From IMG/VR virus record IMGVR_UViG_3300021519_000031, positions 1 through 34,836 of that record: a stretch of DNA of 34,836 bases. One strand, given 5' to 3'. Both the position numbers and the translations under genes were made by a program. This document shows, one piece after another, positions 15,785 through 22,437 of this stretch. The stretch is from a virus. The notes beneath the pieces are model-generated. The model made no database searches. It worked only from the letters and a program-made list of their open reading frames with translations, and was not told the DNA's origin. Each line of letters opens with the position of its first letter. Position 1 is the stretch's first letter.

Positions 15785-16180
15785 ATGTGGTTGCATGAGA
15801 ACGCTGAGTTCACTGAGGTTCCTGAAAATATCATTGGGTTCGTTTATCGAATCACCCATCTCGAAACAGGAAAACAATATTTTGGAAAAAAGTTATTTAC
15901 TTTCGCCAAACGAAAGTCAGTCAAAGGAAAAAGCAAACGATTTCGAGTGGAATCTGACTGGCGAGGATACTATGGGAGCAACAAACAACTTCTTGATGAT
16001 GTTGCTACCTATGGAGAACACGCTTTCCAACGTGAAATTTTGCATCTGTGTCGAACTAAAGGACAATGTTCTTATTTTGAAGCCAAATTACAGTTCGCCT
16101 ATGGTGTCTTAGAACACCCTGAGAAATTTTATAATGATTGGATAATGTGCAAAGTCCACCGCAAACATTTAAAACTATGA
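15785..16180 (+). CDS. GIY-YIG-like nuclease family protein
   Basis: A 131-residue protein. GFVYRITHLETGKQYFGKK (residues 18-36) is a diverged GIY-YIG core, followed by SDWRGYYGSNKQLLDDVATYGEHAF, REILHLC and the conserved YFEAKLQFAYGVL with a Glu where the family has its metal ligand. This version, with FVY/YFG in place of GIY/YIG, is widespread in T4-like phages and is not clearly a homing enzyme there. It could cut or process nucleic acid. AAGGACTAGATT precedes the ATG. Its stop overlaps the next ATG (ATGA). Confidence 0.75.
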   Translation: MWLHENAEFTEVPENIIGFVYRITHLETGKQYFGKKLFTFAKRKSVKGKSKRFRVESDWRGYYGSNKQLLDDVATYGEHAFQREILHLCRTKGQCSYFEAKLQFAYGVLEHPEKFYNDWIMCKVHRKHLKL

Positions 16181-17082
16181 TATTACTTACGCTGTTATCA
16201 GCATTGTTCATTAGCTCTGTTGCCGCATGGTTCTCGATTGCGGGATTGATAGCTATTTTTCCTGGCGCAAAAATTGCGGTGGGACTCATGGGCGCGGCAT
16301 TGGAACTAGGAAAGCTTGTTGCTGCCTCATGGTTATATCAATCATGGGGTTCGTCAAACAAACTCATGAAAATGTATTTCTTTAGTGCAGTGACCATACT
16401 CAGCTTGATTACAAGCATTGGTATTTTTGGGTATTTAACCCGCGCCCACGTCGAGGGGACTCAAGGGTTAAATGCGGGAGCAGAGCAGGTTGCATTGTTA
16501 GATGACCAAATTGCAATTGAAAAGCAAACCATCGTGTCGTCACGCGCCGCGTTACAACAAATGGATGCCGCAGTGAACAATCTTGTGGGCAATGAGAAAA
16601 CAACAGAACGTGCATTAGCGGTTCGTACCGCACAACGCACAGAACGTGCCTCATTGACAAAAGATATTTTCGCAAGCAATAGTCATGTAGTTGAATTGGA
16701 AAAGCAAAAATCATTATTGAATAAAGACCAACGAAAGTTGGAAACAGAAGTGGGTCCCATTAAATATTTTGCTCAGTTAGTATATTCCACCGACAATCTT
16801 GAAACCATTGATAAAGCAATTCGGATGCTAATCCTCATGCTCATCTTTGTGTTTGATCCCTTGGCAATTCTATTGGTGATTGCAACAAACATGCAACTCG
16901 CAGAAAAAAAGACAACGGACACTGAAAAGATTTCACCTACAAAAAATTTAGCGAAAACTCTTGATGAAAAGCATAAATCAAAAATCATGCTGGATTTTGG
17001 AGATGCAAGCGATAATGTCACCGCATTAAAAGCAGATTGGAACCCAGGCGCATGGTTTAAAATTGTGAAGAAGCCTAAGTGA
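16177..17082 (+). CDS. Four-helix membrane protein with long coiled coil
   Basis: A 301-residue protein from the ATG at 16177 (ATGA overlap); an in-frame TTG at 16138 would add 13 residues of unlikely sequence. Three N-terminal membrane helices lie at about residues 1-23, 28-48 and 58-82. A charged helical rod of about 90-195 follows, then a fourth helix at about 215-240. The C-terminal tail is polar and Lys/Asp-rich. Similar large membrane coiled-coil proteins occur in marine T4-like phages. It may rearrange or tether the host inner membrane; function is unknown. It is the last gene before the 17108 promoter. Confidence 0.65.
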   Translation: MILLTLLSALFISSVAAWFSIAGLIAIFPGAKIAVGLMGAALELGKLVAASWLYQSWGSSNKLMKMYFFSAVTILSLITSIGIFGYLTRAHVEGTQGLNAGAEQVALLDDQIAIEKQTIVSSRAALQQMDAAVNNLVGNEKTTERALAVRTAQRTERASLTKDIFASNSHVVELEKQKSLLNKDQRKLETEVGPIKYFAQLVYSTDNLETIDKAIRMLILMLIFVFDPLAILLVIATNMQLAEKKTTDTEKISPTKNLAKTLDEKHKSKIMLDFGDASDNVTALKADWNPGAWFKIVKKPK

Positions 17083-17107
17083 TTGATTTATAACGACTTA
17101 GCGGCAC

Positions 17108-17136
17108 TTGACACAGAGCATACATTGAAGTATATT
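17108..17136 (+). promoter_or_regulatory. Early sigma70-type promoter
   Basis: TTGACA (17108-17113), 17-base spacer, TATATT (17131-17136), followed by ACATG. GTATAT and ATATAC (17130-17135, 17143-17148) form an inverted repeat over the -10 and start region. It reads into 17168-19928. Confidence 0.82.
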
Positions 17137-17167
17137 ACATGTATATACTCTACTACATGGAGGCAGT

Positions 17168-17425
17168 ATGAAATATGATACGCAAGAAGTTAAACGGAGT
17201 CTGCGTAGCTTTGTAGCACAAGTAACATTCACCAAGAAGGATGGTAGCACCCGTGTTATGAATTGCACCTTGCGTCCTGACATTGTTCCTCCTGTTGTTA
17301 CCGAGGCAACGCGGACCAAGAAGGCGAATGATGATGTATGCCCGGTCTGGGATATTGATGCTCAGGCATGGCGCTCATTTCGGTATGATGCAATCACACA
17401 CATTGAGGTGAATGGTAATGGTTAA
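17168..17425 (+). CDS. DUF2693-like SH3-barrel protein
   Basis: An 85-residue protein. The layout VTFTKKDGSTRVMNCTLRPDIVPP, then NDDVCPVWDIDAQAWRSFRYDAITHIEV, matches the DUF2693 family of small SH3-like beta barrels common in T4-type and other large phages. The WRSFRYD segment is the family signature. It is the first gene after a strong early promoter (GGAGGC before the ATG), so it may act early on the host. Molecular role unknown. Confidence 0.72.
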   Translation: MKYDTQEVKRSLRSFVAQVTFTKKDGSTRVMNCTLRPDIVPPVVTEATRTKKANDDVCPVWDIDAQAWRSFRYDAITHIEVNGNG

Positions 17426-18521
17426 TCTTCATCCAGTCCACGTGCCTGTATCGGACGCTCCTATTTTCGGAGATGAGCCCACATGGCATGATGTTCAGGT
17501 CACGCCGGAAAATTACAATCACCAGCTGGCGCTTGGATTCAATTGGCATAACTATATTGCAACAACAAAGAATTGCCGAAAATATCTTGAGGAGTGGTTG
17601 AAGGAGCATGGTACAAAGGCGGACCTTGTTCAGTGGAAGAAGGTGGCTGACAATGACATGAACACCGCTGTGTGCAAGTTGGCACGGATGAACATGCAAG
17701 GGTTGACGCTTTTGGCAAAGCATACGGCATTGTTGACCGACTATGTTGCCTCGTTGGGTCAGAAGAAGCAGTCGGCAGTTACAGCAACACCAAGCACGCC
17801 TCCTGTCAACATTCAGGACAGAATTCGTCAGCAGGTTGTGGGGACATTGTCCGACTTGGATGTTGCCATTGATAGTGCGTTTGACGGAGATGTTCCAGAT
17901 GCTGACAGTCTGGCAGAAAATATTCTCACCAAGGGATTCAAGGGTCCTCAGCTAAAGCTGGTGCAAGATTATTTGGAACGCAATATTCGTGAATGGGTTG
18001 AGGCATCGTTGGGTGAGGATGAACAGCTTGCCGAGGGATATGCATATGTAGGCAAGAAGAATTTGAAAAAGATTATTGCAACATTTCAGGCGGTGCTTGA
18101 TGTTGTGTCACAGCAACACACCAAGATAAAGGCGGGGCGTATTCACAAGAAGCGCCCAATGGATAAGCGCAAGATGGCAAGCAAGTTGCGGTTCATGTCT
18201 GAGTTCGCGGAATTGAATATCAAGAGTGTCGCGGCAGTTGATATCATTGGTGCCGATGCAGTCTGGGTCTATGACACAAAGAAGCGCAAGCTGGGATACT
18301 ATGAGGCAGAAATCAAGGGAAGCATGTATATCAAGGGAACAAAGATTGTGGGATACAAGAACACCTGCGTGAAAACGTTACGAAAGCCTGCTGAACAGTT
18401 GATGCAGGTTCTAGCATTGAGAAAGAATCAGACAATGACCTGGATGGATAACATCAAGGCAAAGTGTGGTGCTTTGAATGGTAGAACACATGCGAATTTG
18501 ATTCTCTTGCGTATTGATTGA
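17418..18521 (+). CDS. Conserved T4-like phage protein of unknown function
   Basis: A 367-residue soluble protein. GAGG at 17405-17408 fits the ATG at 17418 better than the in-frame ATG at 17412; both overlap the previous gene. The N-terminal part is helical (residues 1-110), and a Pro/Thr linker follows near 118-130. The C-terminal part contains KRPMDKRKMASKLRFMSEF, VWVYDTKKRKLGYYEA, and TCVKTLRKPAEQLMQVL with NGRTHANLILLRI at the end. I recognise this C-terminal layout from conserved hypotheticals of marine T4-like phages. Basic patches suggest nucleic-acid contact. It precedes RNase H, so a replication role is possible. Confidence 0.6.
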   Translation: MVNLHPVHVPVSDAPIFGDEPTWHDVQVTPENYNHQLALGFNWHNYIATTKNCRKYLEEWLKEHGTKADLVQWKKVADNDMNTAVCKLARMNMQGLTLLAKHTALLTDYVASLGQKKQSAVTATPSTPPVNIQDRIRQQVVGTLSDLDVAIDSAFDGDVPDADSLAENILTKGFKGPQLKLVQDYLERNIREWVEASLGEDEQLAEGYAYVGKKNLKKIIATFQAVLDVVSQQHTKIKAGRIHKKRPMDKRKMASKLRFMSEFAELNIKSVAAVDIIGADAVWVYDTKKRKLGYYEAEIKGSMYIKGTKIVGYKNTCVKTLRKPAEQLMQVLALRKNQTMTWMDNIKAKCGALNGRTHANLILLRID

Positions 18522-18541
18522 CCCTAGTGGAGGATATTTAA

Positions 18542-19429
18542 ATTATTATCATTGATTATAGCCAAACGGCAATTAGCACATTGATGGCAGAGCTTCGTGG
18601 GCGTACTGACGCTGAAATCAGCACTCCATTGGTTCGACATATGATTGTGAACGCAATTCGCAGTTACAAAAACAAGTATGGTAATGAATTTGGGAACATT
18701 GTGATTGCCTGCGACAACAAGAAATACTGGCGCAAGAAGTTGTATCCGCATTATAAGGCAAGCCGAAAAAAGACCCGAGATGATTCAGGGTTCGATTGGA
18801 GTGCCATCTTTGAAGCGTTGAATTTAATTAAGCAAGAATTGTCTGAACATTTTCCGTATCCTGTCATTGAAGTGGACACGGCTGAGGCAGATGACATTAT
18901 TGCGTCATTGGTTGTGTGGACTCAGACACACGACCTTGTGCAACAAGGACTTGATGTTGTTCCACAGCCCGTGCTTATTCTGTCGGGTGACCATGATTTC
19001 GTTCAGCTTCAACGATATCCCAATGTGAAGCAATACAGTCCTGTGCTTCGAAAGTGGGTGAAGGCGGTAGGTAATCCTGAGCATGATTTAATGGAGCATA
19101 TTCTGTCAGGTGACAAGGGCGATGGCGTACCAAACTTTCTGTCACCCGACGATGTGTTTGTATCAGGTGGGCGACAAAAGCCTATCAAGAAAAAGGATTT
19201 AGAAGAATGGCGGAAATTGGATATCAGTCATTGGGATGCAACCAGCCATGCTGTGAACATCAGGCGGAATCAGCAACTCATTGATTTGCGATACATTCCT
19301 GAGGACGTTGTGGCAGGTATTATACATAGCTATGTTAATCAAAAAGATAATAAGGACAAGAGGCATCTCTTGAATTATTTCATTACACATAAGATGAAGA
19401 ATCTTATGGAGAATATCACGGAGTTTTAA
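18542..19429 (+). CDS. rnh: T4 RNase H-like 5' nuclease with apparent AUU start
   Basis: A FEN-1/T4 RNase H family 5' to 3' nuclease that removes RNA primers from lagging strands. The first in-frame TTG (18581) would delete IIIIDYSQTAIST, which aligns with LIDFSQIALST of T4 RNase H and holds a metal-binding Asp. The frame runs back to a TAA at 18539-18541 with no ATG, GTG or TTG. GGAGG at 18529-18533 is ideally spaced for ATT at 18542, so I infer an AUU start and about 295 residues. Other active-site blocks are VIACDNKK, EADDIIA, SGDHDFVQLQRYPNVKQYSP and GDKGDGVP. The C-terminal NLMENITEF resembles the T4 ending. A start-codon error in the assembly is the alternative. Confidence 0.85.
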   Translation: MIIIDYSQTAISTLMAELRGRTDAEISTPLVRHMIVNAIRSYKNKYGNEFGNIVIACDNKKYWRKKLYPHYKASRKKTRDDSGFDWSAIFEALNLIKQELSEHFPYPVIEVDTAEADDIIASLVVWTQTHDLVQQGLDVVPQPVLILSGDHDFVQLQRYPNVKQYSPVLRKWVKAVGNPEHDLMEHILSGDKGDGVPNFLSPDDVFVSGGRQKPIKKKDLEEWRKLDISHWDATSHAVNIRRNQQLIDLRYIPEDVVAGIIHSYVNQKDNKDKRHLLNYFITHKMKNLMENITEF

Positions 19430-19430
19430 T

Positions 19431-19928
19431 ATGAGTCGATTAAACGCAAACATGCAATTGAATGAAAAGCTTGATTGGATTTCTGCAGGCGAGACACTTG
19501 AGGAACAAATTTCACGGGCGAAAGAGGTTGCCAAGATTGATGTCACTTTCCCTGTGTTCATGCGTATGGCAGTTGTTCAAGAAGAACGTATCGCGGGATT
19601 GCCTGAGGGAATGCCTGATGTCTATAAGCCTAAATCTGATATGCCCGATGGCATGGCAGACACGACAGCACGGCAAGAACTTCGCCGCATCAAGAATTTT
19701 CTAGCGAATGGAAGTATGCAAAAAATTCCTGCACTTCGTCGTGAGACAAATTGGATGCAAATGCTTGAGGGCATGCATTGGAAAGAAGCAAATATTTTAA
19801 TTCATATCAAAGACCAACAATTGTTAAATCTTTACCCAAATCTGCGTGACATCTTGACAGCACTAGGCACACAGATTACTATTATAGAACAAGCAGAAAC
19901 ACCAAAAAAGAAAAAGACTAAAAAGTAG
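19431..19928 (+). CDS. DUF6433-like conserved phage protein
   Basis: A 165-residue mostly helical protein starting one base after the RNase H stop. VAKIDVTFPVFMRMAVVQE, IKNFLANGSMQKIPALRRETNWMQMLEGMHWKEANILIHIKD and PNLRDILTALG match a family in T4-like phages that I recall as DUF6433. The C-terminus is Lys-rich (PKKKKTKK). Operon position after rnh suggests a DNA-metabolism link. Function is unknown. A weak promoter-like element inside its 3' end (19854-19882) may help transcribe the tRNA array. Confidence 0.62.
   Translation: MSRLNANMQLNEKLDWISAGETLEEQISRAKEVAKIDVTFPVFMRMAVVQEERIAGLPEGMPDVYKPKSDMPDGMADTTARQELRRIKNFLANGSMQKIPALRRETNWMQMLEGMHWKEANILIHIKDQQLLNLYPNLRDILTALGTQITIIEQAETPKKKKTKK
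19854..19882 (+). promoter_or_regulatory. Weak promoter-like element before the tRNA array
   Basis: TTGACA (19854-19859), 17 bases, TACTAT (19877-19882), inside the 3' end of the preceding gene and 57 bases before the first tRNA. The -10 box is poorer than in the main promoter family, so this is tentative. Confidence 0.3.
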
Positions 19929-19938
19929 TAAGTTGACT

Positions 19939-20010
19939 GGCGCCATCGTCTATCGGTTAGGACGCTTGACTTTCACTCAGGTAAGATGGGTTCGATTCCC
20001 ATTGGCGCTA
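19939..20010 (+). tRNA. tRNA-Glu (UUC)
   Basis: Acceptor GGCGCCA pairs with TGGCGCT (one G-T). Anticodon loop is CTTTCAC, T-arm ATGGG-TTCGATT-CCCAT, discriminator A. CCA is not encoded. First of 24 tRNAs. Confidence 0.9.
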
Positions 20011-20018
20011 TGTTTTAA

Positions 20019-20089
20019 TGCCCTATCGTCCAATGGCAGGACAACGGCCTTTGGAGCCGTGAATCTACGTTCGAGTCGTAGTGGGGCAA
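20019..20089 (+). tRNA. tRNA-Gln (UUG)
   Basis: Acceptor TGCCCTA pairs with TGGGGCA. Anticodon arm ACGGC-CTTTGGA-GCCGT, T-arm CTACG-TTCGAGT-CGTAG. The U1-A72 pair is typical of tRNA-Gln. Confidence 0.92.
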
Positions 20090-20126
20090 CTCTGGTGAGG
20101 TATTCATTCTTTATAAGGAGCGGCGT

Positions 20127-20600
20127 ATGTTTCAGCTATCATCTATTGTTGTAGGTTTTTTCTTTGCTATTTTCTGCGTGTCCACTTGGAAACTGTTTTT
20201 AGTAGCAGGGTCTCTTCCGTCGATTGAAGAAAAGATACAGGACAATGAGACACGATTAAATGGATTATATGACCTTTTGACGCGCGATTATGAAGAGGTA
20301 AAGCGCGAGATTGATACCAAAATTGAAAAGACGAAAAGAGAAATTGATGGCATCTACAACACCTTGGTTCAGGATGATAGTGAAATCTTGCGTCAGATGA
20401 ATGGGAAGATTGATGCCCTTCAGGAAGATTTGGATAACCTCTATGTCACGGATAAAAATCAGAATCTTGAAGAAATTGATTATCTTTATAGCCGTGTGGA
20501 TGACCTGAATAGCGAGATAAATTCTCTACATGACCGTTTGGATGCGCTTGACCAAGCCTGGTACCACGATGAGTTGTCTGGTAATCCCGAACAAGTGTAA
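20127..20600 (+). CDS. Membrane-anchored coiled-coil protein inside the tRNA array
   Basis: A 157-residue protein with one N-terminal membrane helix (about residues 5-27). A long acidic coiled coil runs to the C-terminus with heptad-like repeats (IEKTKREIDGIYNTL, LDNLYVTDKNQNLEEIDYLY, VDDLNSEINSLHDRLDALD). TAAGGAG gives a strong ribosome-binding site before the ATG at 20127. It lies between tRNA-Gln and tRNA-Ala. Probably trimeric or dimeric and facing the periplasm. Function unknown. Confidence 0.62.
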   Translation: MFQLSSIVVGFFFAIFCVSTWKLFLVAGSLPSIEEKIQDNETRLNGLYDLLTRDYEEVKREIDTKIEKTKREIDGIYNTLVQDDSEILRQMNGKIDALQEDLDNLYVTDKNQNLEEIDYLYSRVDDLNSEINSLHDRLDALDQAWYHDELSGNPEQV

Positions 20601-20609
20601 AGTAGTGTC

Positions 20610-20680
20610 GGGGGCGTAAGCTAACGGGAAACTGGTGCCTTTGCAAGGCACACTTGTGGGTTCGATTCCCACCGCCTCCA
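20610..20680 (+). tRNA. tRNA-Ala (UGC)
   Basis: Acceptor GGGGGCG pairs with CGCCTCC (G3-U70 wobble, the alanine identity pair). Anticodon arm GTGCC-TTTGCAA-GGCAC, T-arm GTGGG-TTCGATT-CCCAC. The D-arm is weakly paired. Confidence 0.88.
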
Positions 20681-20682
20681 TT

Positions 20683-20756
20683 GGGTAATTAGCTCAGTTG
20701 GTTAGAGTCCTCGGTTTACATCCGAGTTGTCGGGGGTTCGAGTCCCTCATTACCCA
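20683..20756 (+). tRNA. tRNA-Val (UAC)
   Basis: Acceptor GGGTAAT pairs with ATTACCC. Anticodon arm CTCGG-TTTACAT-CCGAG, T-loop TTCGAGT. Two bases after tRNA-Ala. Confidence 0.93.
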
Positions 20757-20760
20757 TGTT

Positions 20761-20785
20761 GCTCCTGTGGTGGAATGGTATACAC
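20761..20785 (+). pseudogene. 5' tRNA fragment abutting tRNA-Leu(CAA)
   Basis: GCTCCTGTGGTGGAATGGTA then TACAC looks like the acceptor strand and D-arm of a tRNA. It ends exactly where the intact tRNA-Leu(CAA) begins. Its GTGGTGGAA-TGG-A-ACAC pattern repeats that tRNA's D-arm (GTGGTGGAACTGGCAGACAC). No matching anticodon arm or 3' half is nearby, so it is a truncated copy. Confidence 0.6.
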
Positions 20786-20866
20786 GGCTTCGTGGTGGAA
20801 CTGGCAGACACACTGGCTTCAAACTCCAGCGCGTAAAGCATGAGGGTTCAACTCCCTCCGAAGCCA
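20786..20866 (+). tRNA. tRNA-Leu (CAA)
   Basis: Acceptor GGCTTCG pairs with CGAAGCC. Loop TTCAAAC gives CAA, with one mismatch at the bottom of the anticodon stem. The variable arm is long as expected for Leu. T-arm GAGGG-TTCAACT-CCCTC, discriminator A. The stem mismatch lowers certainty a little. Confidence 0.85.
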
Positions 20867-20905
20867 TTTATGTAGTAGGACAGGTTGTAGCAAAAAGTTT
20901 TTTAT

Positions 20906-20988
20906 GGAAGTAATCCGGCTGGATGAGGACACCGACTTGAAATCGGCTGGGCTGAAAGGCTTTGGGGGTTCGAGTCCCTCTGCTTCCG
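20906..20988 (+). tRNA. tRNA-Ser (UGA)
   Basis: Acceptor GGAAGTA pairs with TGCTTCC, discriminator G. Loop CTTGAAA. Long variable arm (CTGGGCTGAAAGGCTTTG region), T-loop TTCGAGT. Confidence 0.9.
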
Positions 20989-21014
20989 TGGTTCATTGTA
21001 GTAGTCTTGATTTT

Positions 21015-21022
21015 TATAAATA
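21015..21022 (+). promoter_or_regulatory. T4-type late promoter TATAAATA
   Basis: Exact TATAAATA 24 bases before the ATG of the homing endonuclease at 21047. Late promoters before homing endonucleases are known in T4, where they limit early expression of the nuclease. Confidence 0.65.
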
Positions 21023-21046
21023 CTCTTGTCATCTTCAGGAGTAAAT

Positions 21047-21715
21047 ATGAATAATTGTTCGTTTTGTAAAAAAGATTGTACAAATCCAGGTGGGTTGGGG
21101 GCACATACTCCTTATTGTCATCTCAATCCACAAAGAAAAAAAAGACCATGGTCAGGTGGGTGTGCAAAAAAAGGTTCTATACCATGGAATATTGGAACAA
21201 AGGGTCTTACAGGTGGCTGGAATAAAGGTATAAAGGGGTCAACCACTGGAAAAGCCGGGAGTCCTGAAAAGGAGATATTACGAAAACAAAGAATAAGTGC
21301 ATCAATGAAAAAAAACGATAAGTGTGGCGGAAAAAGACACGCATCGGGAAGAGGAAAAAAAGGATGGTACAAAGGATTTTTTTGTGATAGCTCCTATGAA
21401 CTTGCATACGTTATATTCTGTTTAGAACATAACAAAAAAATAGAAAGATGCACACAATCTTTACCATATTTTTGGGAAGGAACCCCAAGAAATTATTTAC
21501 CAGATTTTATTGTAGATGGGAAAATAGTAGAAATAAAAGGTTACAAATCTCCTCAATGGAATGCAAAACAAAACGCATATCCTAATATTTCTGTTCTTTA
21601 TCAAAAAGACTTGAAGGATGTTTTTGAATATGTCCAAAATAAATATGGAAAAGATTATATCAGATTGTATGAAACCACCGTGAGTTCGAATCTCACCCTG
21701 TCCGTTGCTGTTTGA
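21047..21715 (+). CDS. Homing endonuclease, PD-(D/E)XK/Vsr-like, with N-terminal zinc finger
   Basis: A 222-residue protein from the ATG at 21047 (CAGGAG upstream) rather than the TTG at 21026. The N-terminus is a C2HC-like zinc module (CSFCKKDC..GLGAHTPYCH). A Gly/Lys/Trp-rich DNA-binding linker follows (GSIPWNIGTKGLTGGWNKG, NUMOD-like). The nuclease core is DSSYELAYVIFCLEHNKKIER then NYLPDFIVDGKIVEIKGYK, a D..ExK active site like Vsr-type homing enzymes. The last residues are encoded by a tRNA 3' end (21680-21704). Codon use is more AT-rich than neighbours, suggesting recent acquisition. Confidence 0.82.
   Translation: MNNCSFCKKDCTNPGGLGAHTPYCHLNPQRKKRPWSGGCAKKGSIPWNIGTKGLTGGWNKGIKGSTTGKAGSPEKEILRKQRISASMKKNDKCGGKRHASGRGKKGWYKGFFCDSSYELAYVIFCLEHNKKIERCTQSLPYFWEGTPRNYLPDFIVDGKIVEIKGYKSPQWNAKQNAYPNISVLYQKDLKDVFEYVQNKYGKDYIRLYETTVSSNLTLSVAV
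21680..21704 (+). pseudogene. tRNA-Ser-like 3' fragment within the end of the homing endonuclease gene
   Basis: GTGAG-TTCGAAT-CTCAC is a perfect T-arm, followed by CCTGTCC and discriminator G, which is a tRNA-Ser 3' end. It resembles tRNA-Ser(ACU) at 26594-26618 with a few compensated changes. It is read through as the last codons of the nuclease gene. A possible 5' partner GGACAGG lies at 20878-20884, but that 7-mer also occurs by chance at 22040. Confidence 0.72.
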
Positions 21716-21727
21716 TAATTGAAATAC

Positions 21728-21809
21728 GCGCTAGTGGCGGAATTGGCAGACGCACTTGCCTTAGGAGCAAGCGATGAAAATCTTAGGGGTTCAAGTCCCT
21801 TCTGGCGCA
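21728..21809 (+). tRNA. tRNA-Leu (UAG)
   Basis: Acceptor GCGCTAG pairs with CTGGCGC. Anticodon arm CTTGC-CTTAGGA-GCAAG, long variable arm, T-loop TTCAAGT, discriminator A. Confidence 0.93.
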
Positions 21810-21810
21810 C

Positions 21811-21839
21811 TTGACAACGGAAGTACACCAATGTATATT
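21811..21839 (+). promoter_or_regulatory. Early sigma70-type promoter inside the tRNA array
   Basis: TTGACA (21811-21816), 17-base spacer, TATATT (21834-21839), followed by ACATG as in the 17108 promoter. ATGTA and TACAT (21831-21835, 21839-21843) mirror each other over the -10 box. It reads into tRNA-Leu(UAA) and the tRNAs beyond. Confidence 0.82.
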
Positions 21840-21850
21840 ACATGAGTACT

Positions 21851-21931
21851 GCTCCGATGGTGAAATCGGTAAACACAAGGGACTTAAAATCCCTCGCCAA
21901 AAGCTTGTCGGTTCGAGTCCGACTCGGAGCA
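21851..21931 (+). tRNA. tRNA-Leu (UAA)
   Basis: Acceptor GCTCCGA pairs with TCGGAGC. Anticodon arm AGGGA-CTTAAAA-TCCCT, long variable arm, T-arm GTCGG-TTCGAGT-CCGAC. First tRNA after the 21811 promoter. Confidence 0.94.
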
Positions 21932-21941
21932 TAGTGTTAAC

Positions 21942-22014
21942 GCCCTTATAACTCAATTGGTAGAGTAGCTGGCTTTTAACCAGTAAGTTGTAGGTTCGAG
22001 TCCTACTGGGGGCA
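21942..22014 (+). tRNA. tRNA-Lys (UUU)
   Basis: Acceptor GCCCTTA pairs with TGGGGGC (two G-T). Loop CTTTTAA, T-arm GTAGG-TTCGAGT-CCTAC, discriminator A. Confidence 0.92.
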
Positions 22015-22069
22015 TGTAGTACGATGAGCGAAGGAATCCGGACAGGCATAATTCTGCACACTGATTCAT

Positions 22070-22142
22070 ACGCTAGTAGCTCATCGGTCAGAGCAGACGC
22101 CTTATAAGCGTCCGGTAGGTGGTTCAATTCCACCCTAGCGTA
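22070..22142 (+). tRNA. tRNA-Ile (UAU)
   Basis: Acceptor ACGCTAG pairs perfectly with CTAGCGT. Anticodon arm GACGC-CTTATAA-GCGTC. It reads the AUA codon directly, avoiding the need for lysidine-modified CAU tRNA. Confidence 0.92.
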
Positions 22143-22145
22143 TTT

Positions 22146-22218
22146 GCAGGAGTAACTCAATTGGCAGAGTCCTCGCCTTCCAAGCAAGTGGTTGCGGGTT
22201 CGAGTCCCGTCTCCTGCT
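22146..22218 (+). tRNA. tRNA-Gly (UCC)
   Basis: Acceptor GCAGGAG pairs with CTCCTGC, discriminator T. Loop CTTCCAA; the anticodon stem has one central mismatch (C-A). T-arm GCGGG-TTCGAGT-CCCGT. Confidence 0.88.
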
Positions 22219-22239
22219 CTTAACGTCATGGAGGTTTTT

Positions 22240-22344
22240 ATGGTGTATTCAACATGTGAAAGTTGTGGTCATATCCAGAAAGGATTGGCTCCCCCGTGCG
22301 AGAAGTGTCAGGGGATGCAGATGAAAACGATAACGAGGTCGTAG
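22240..22344 (+). CDS. 34-residue zinc-ribbon peptide in the tRNA array
   Basis: MVYSTCESCGHIQKGLAPPC begins a 34-residue ORF with two CxxC knuckles (CESC, CEKC) separated by 11 residues, a compact rubredoxin-like knuckle pair. GGAGG lies 6 bases before the ATG. It fills the gap between tRNA-Gly and tRNA-Thr. The knuckles and strong ribosome site make it likely real despite its size. Confidence 0.58.
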   Translation: MVYSTCESCGHIQKGLAPPCEKCQGMQMKTITRS

Positions 22345-22351
22345 TAAAGTT

Positions 22352-22433
22352 GCTGGTGTCGCATAGTGGCAATTGCCCCAGATTTGTAATCTGGTCTCGC
22401 AAGAGTTCGTGGGTTCGAGTCCCACCACCAGCT
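22352..22433 (+). tRNA. tRNA-Thr (UGU) with unusual long variable arm
   Basis: Acceptor GCTGGTG pairs with CACCAGC, discriminator T. Anticodon arm CCAGA-TTTGTAA-TCTGG, T-arm GTGGG-TTCGAGT-CCCAC. The variable region is 14 bases and can fold (CTC-GCAA-GAG), whereas tRNA-Thr normally has a short one. The D-arm TGTCGC-TAG-GGCAAT resembles the tRNA-Tyr in this array. Confidence 0.85.
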
Positions 22434-22437
22434 TTAC

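Noticed and set aside
15785-16180. GIY-YIG protein considered as a homing endonuclease
   Set aside because: It lacks an added DNA-binding domain and this form is widespread at fixed positions in T4-like phages, so a resident nuclease is more likely.
22040-22046. GGACAGG considered as a 5' half of a broken tRNA
   Set aside because: It lies downstream of the only matching 3' fragment and has no D-arm; it also shows the 7-mer can occur by chance, which weakens the 20878 match.
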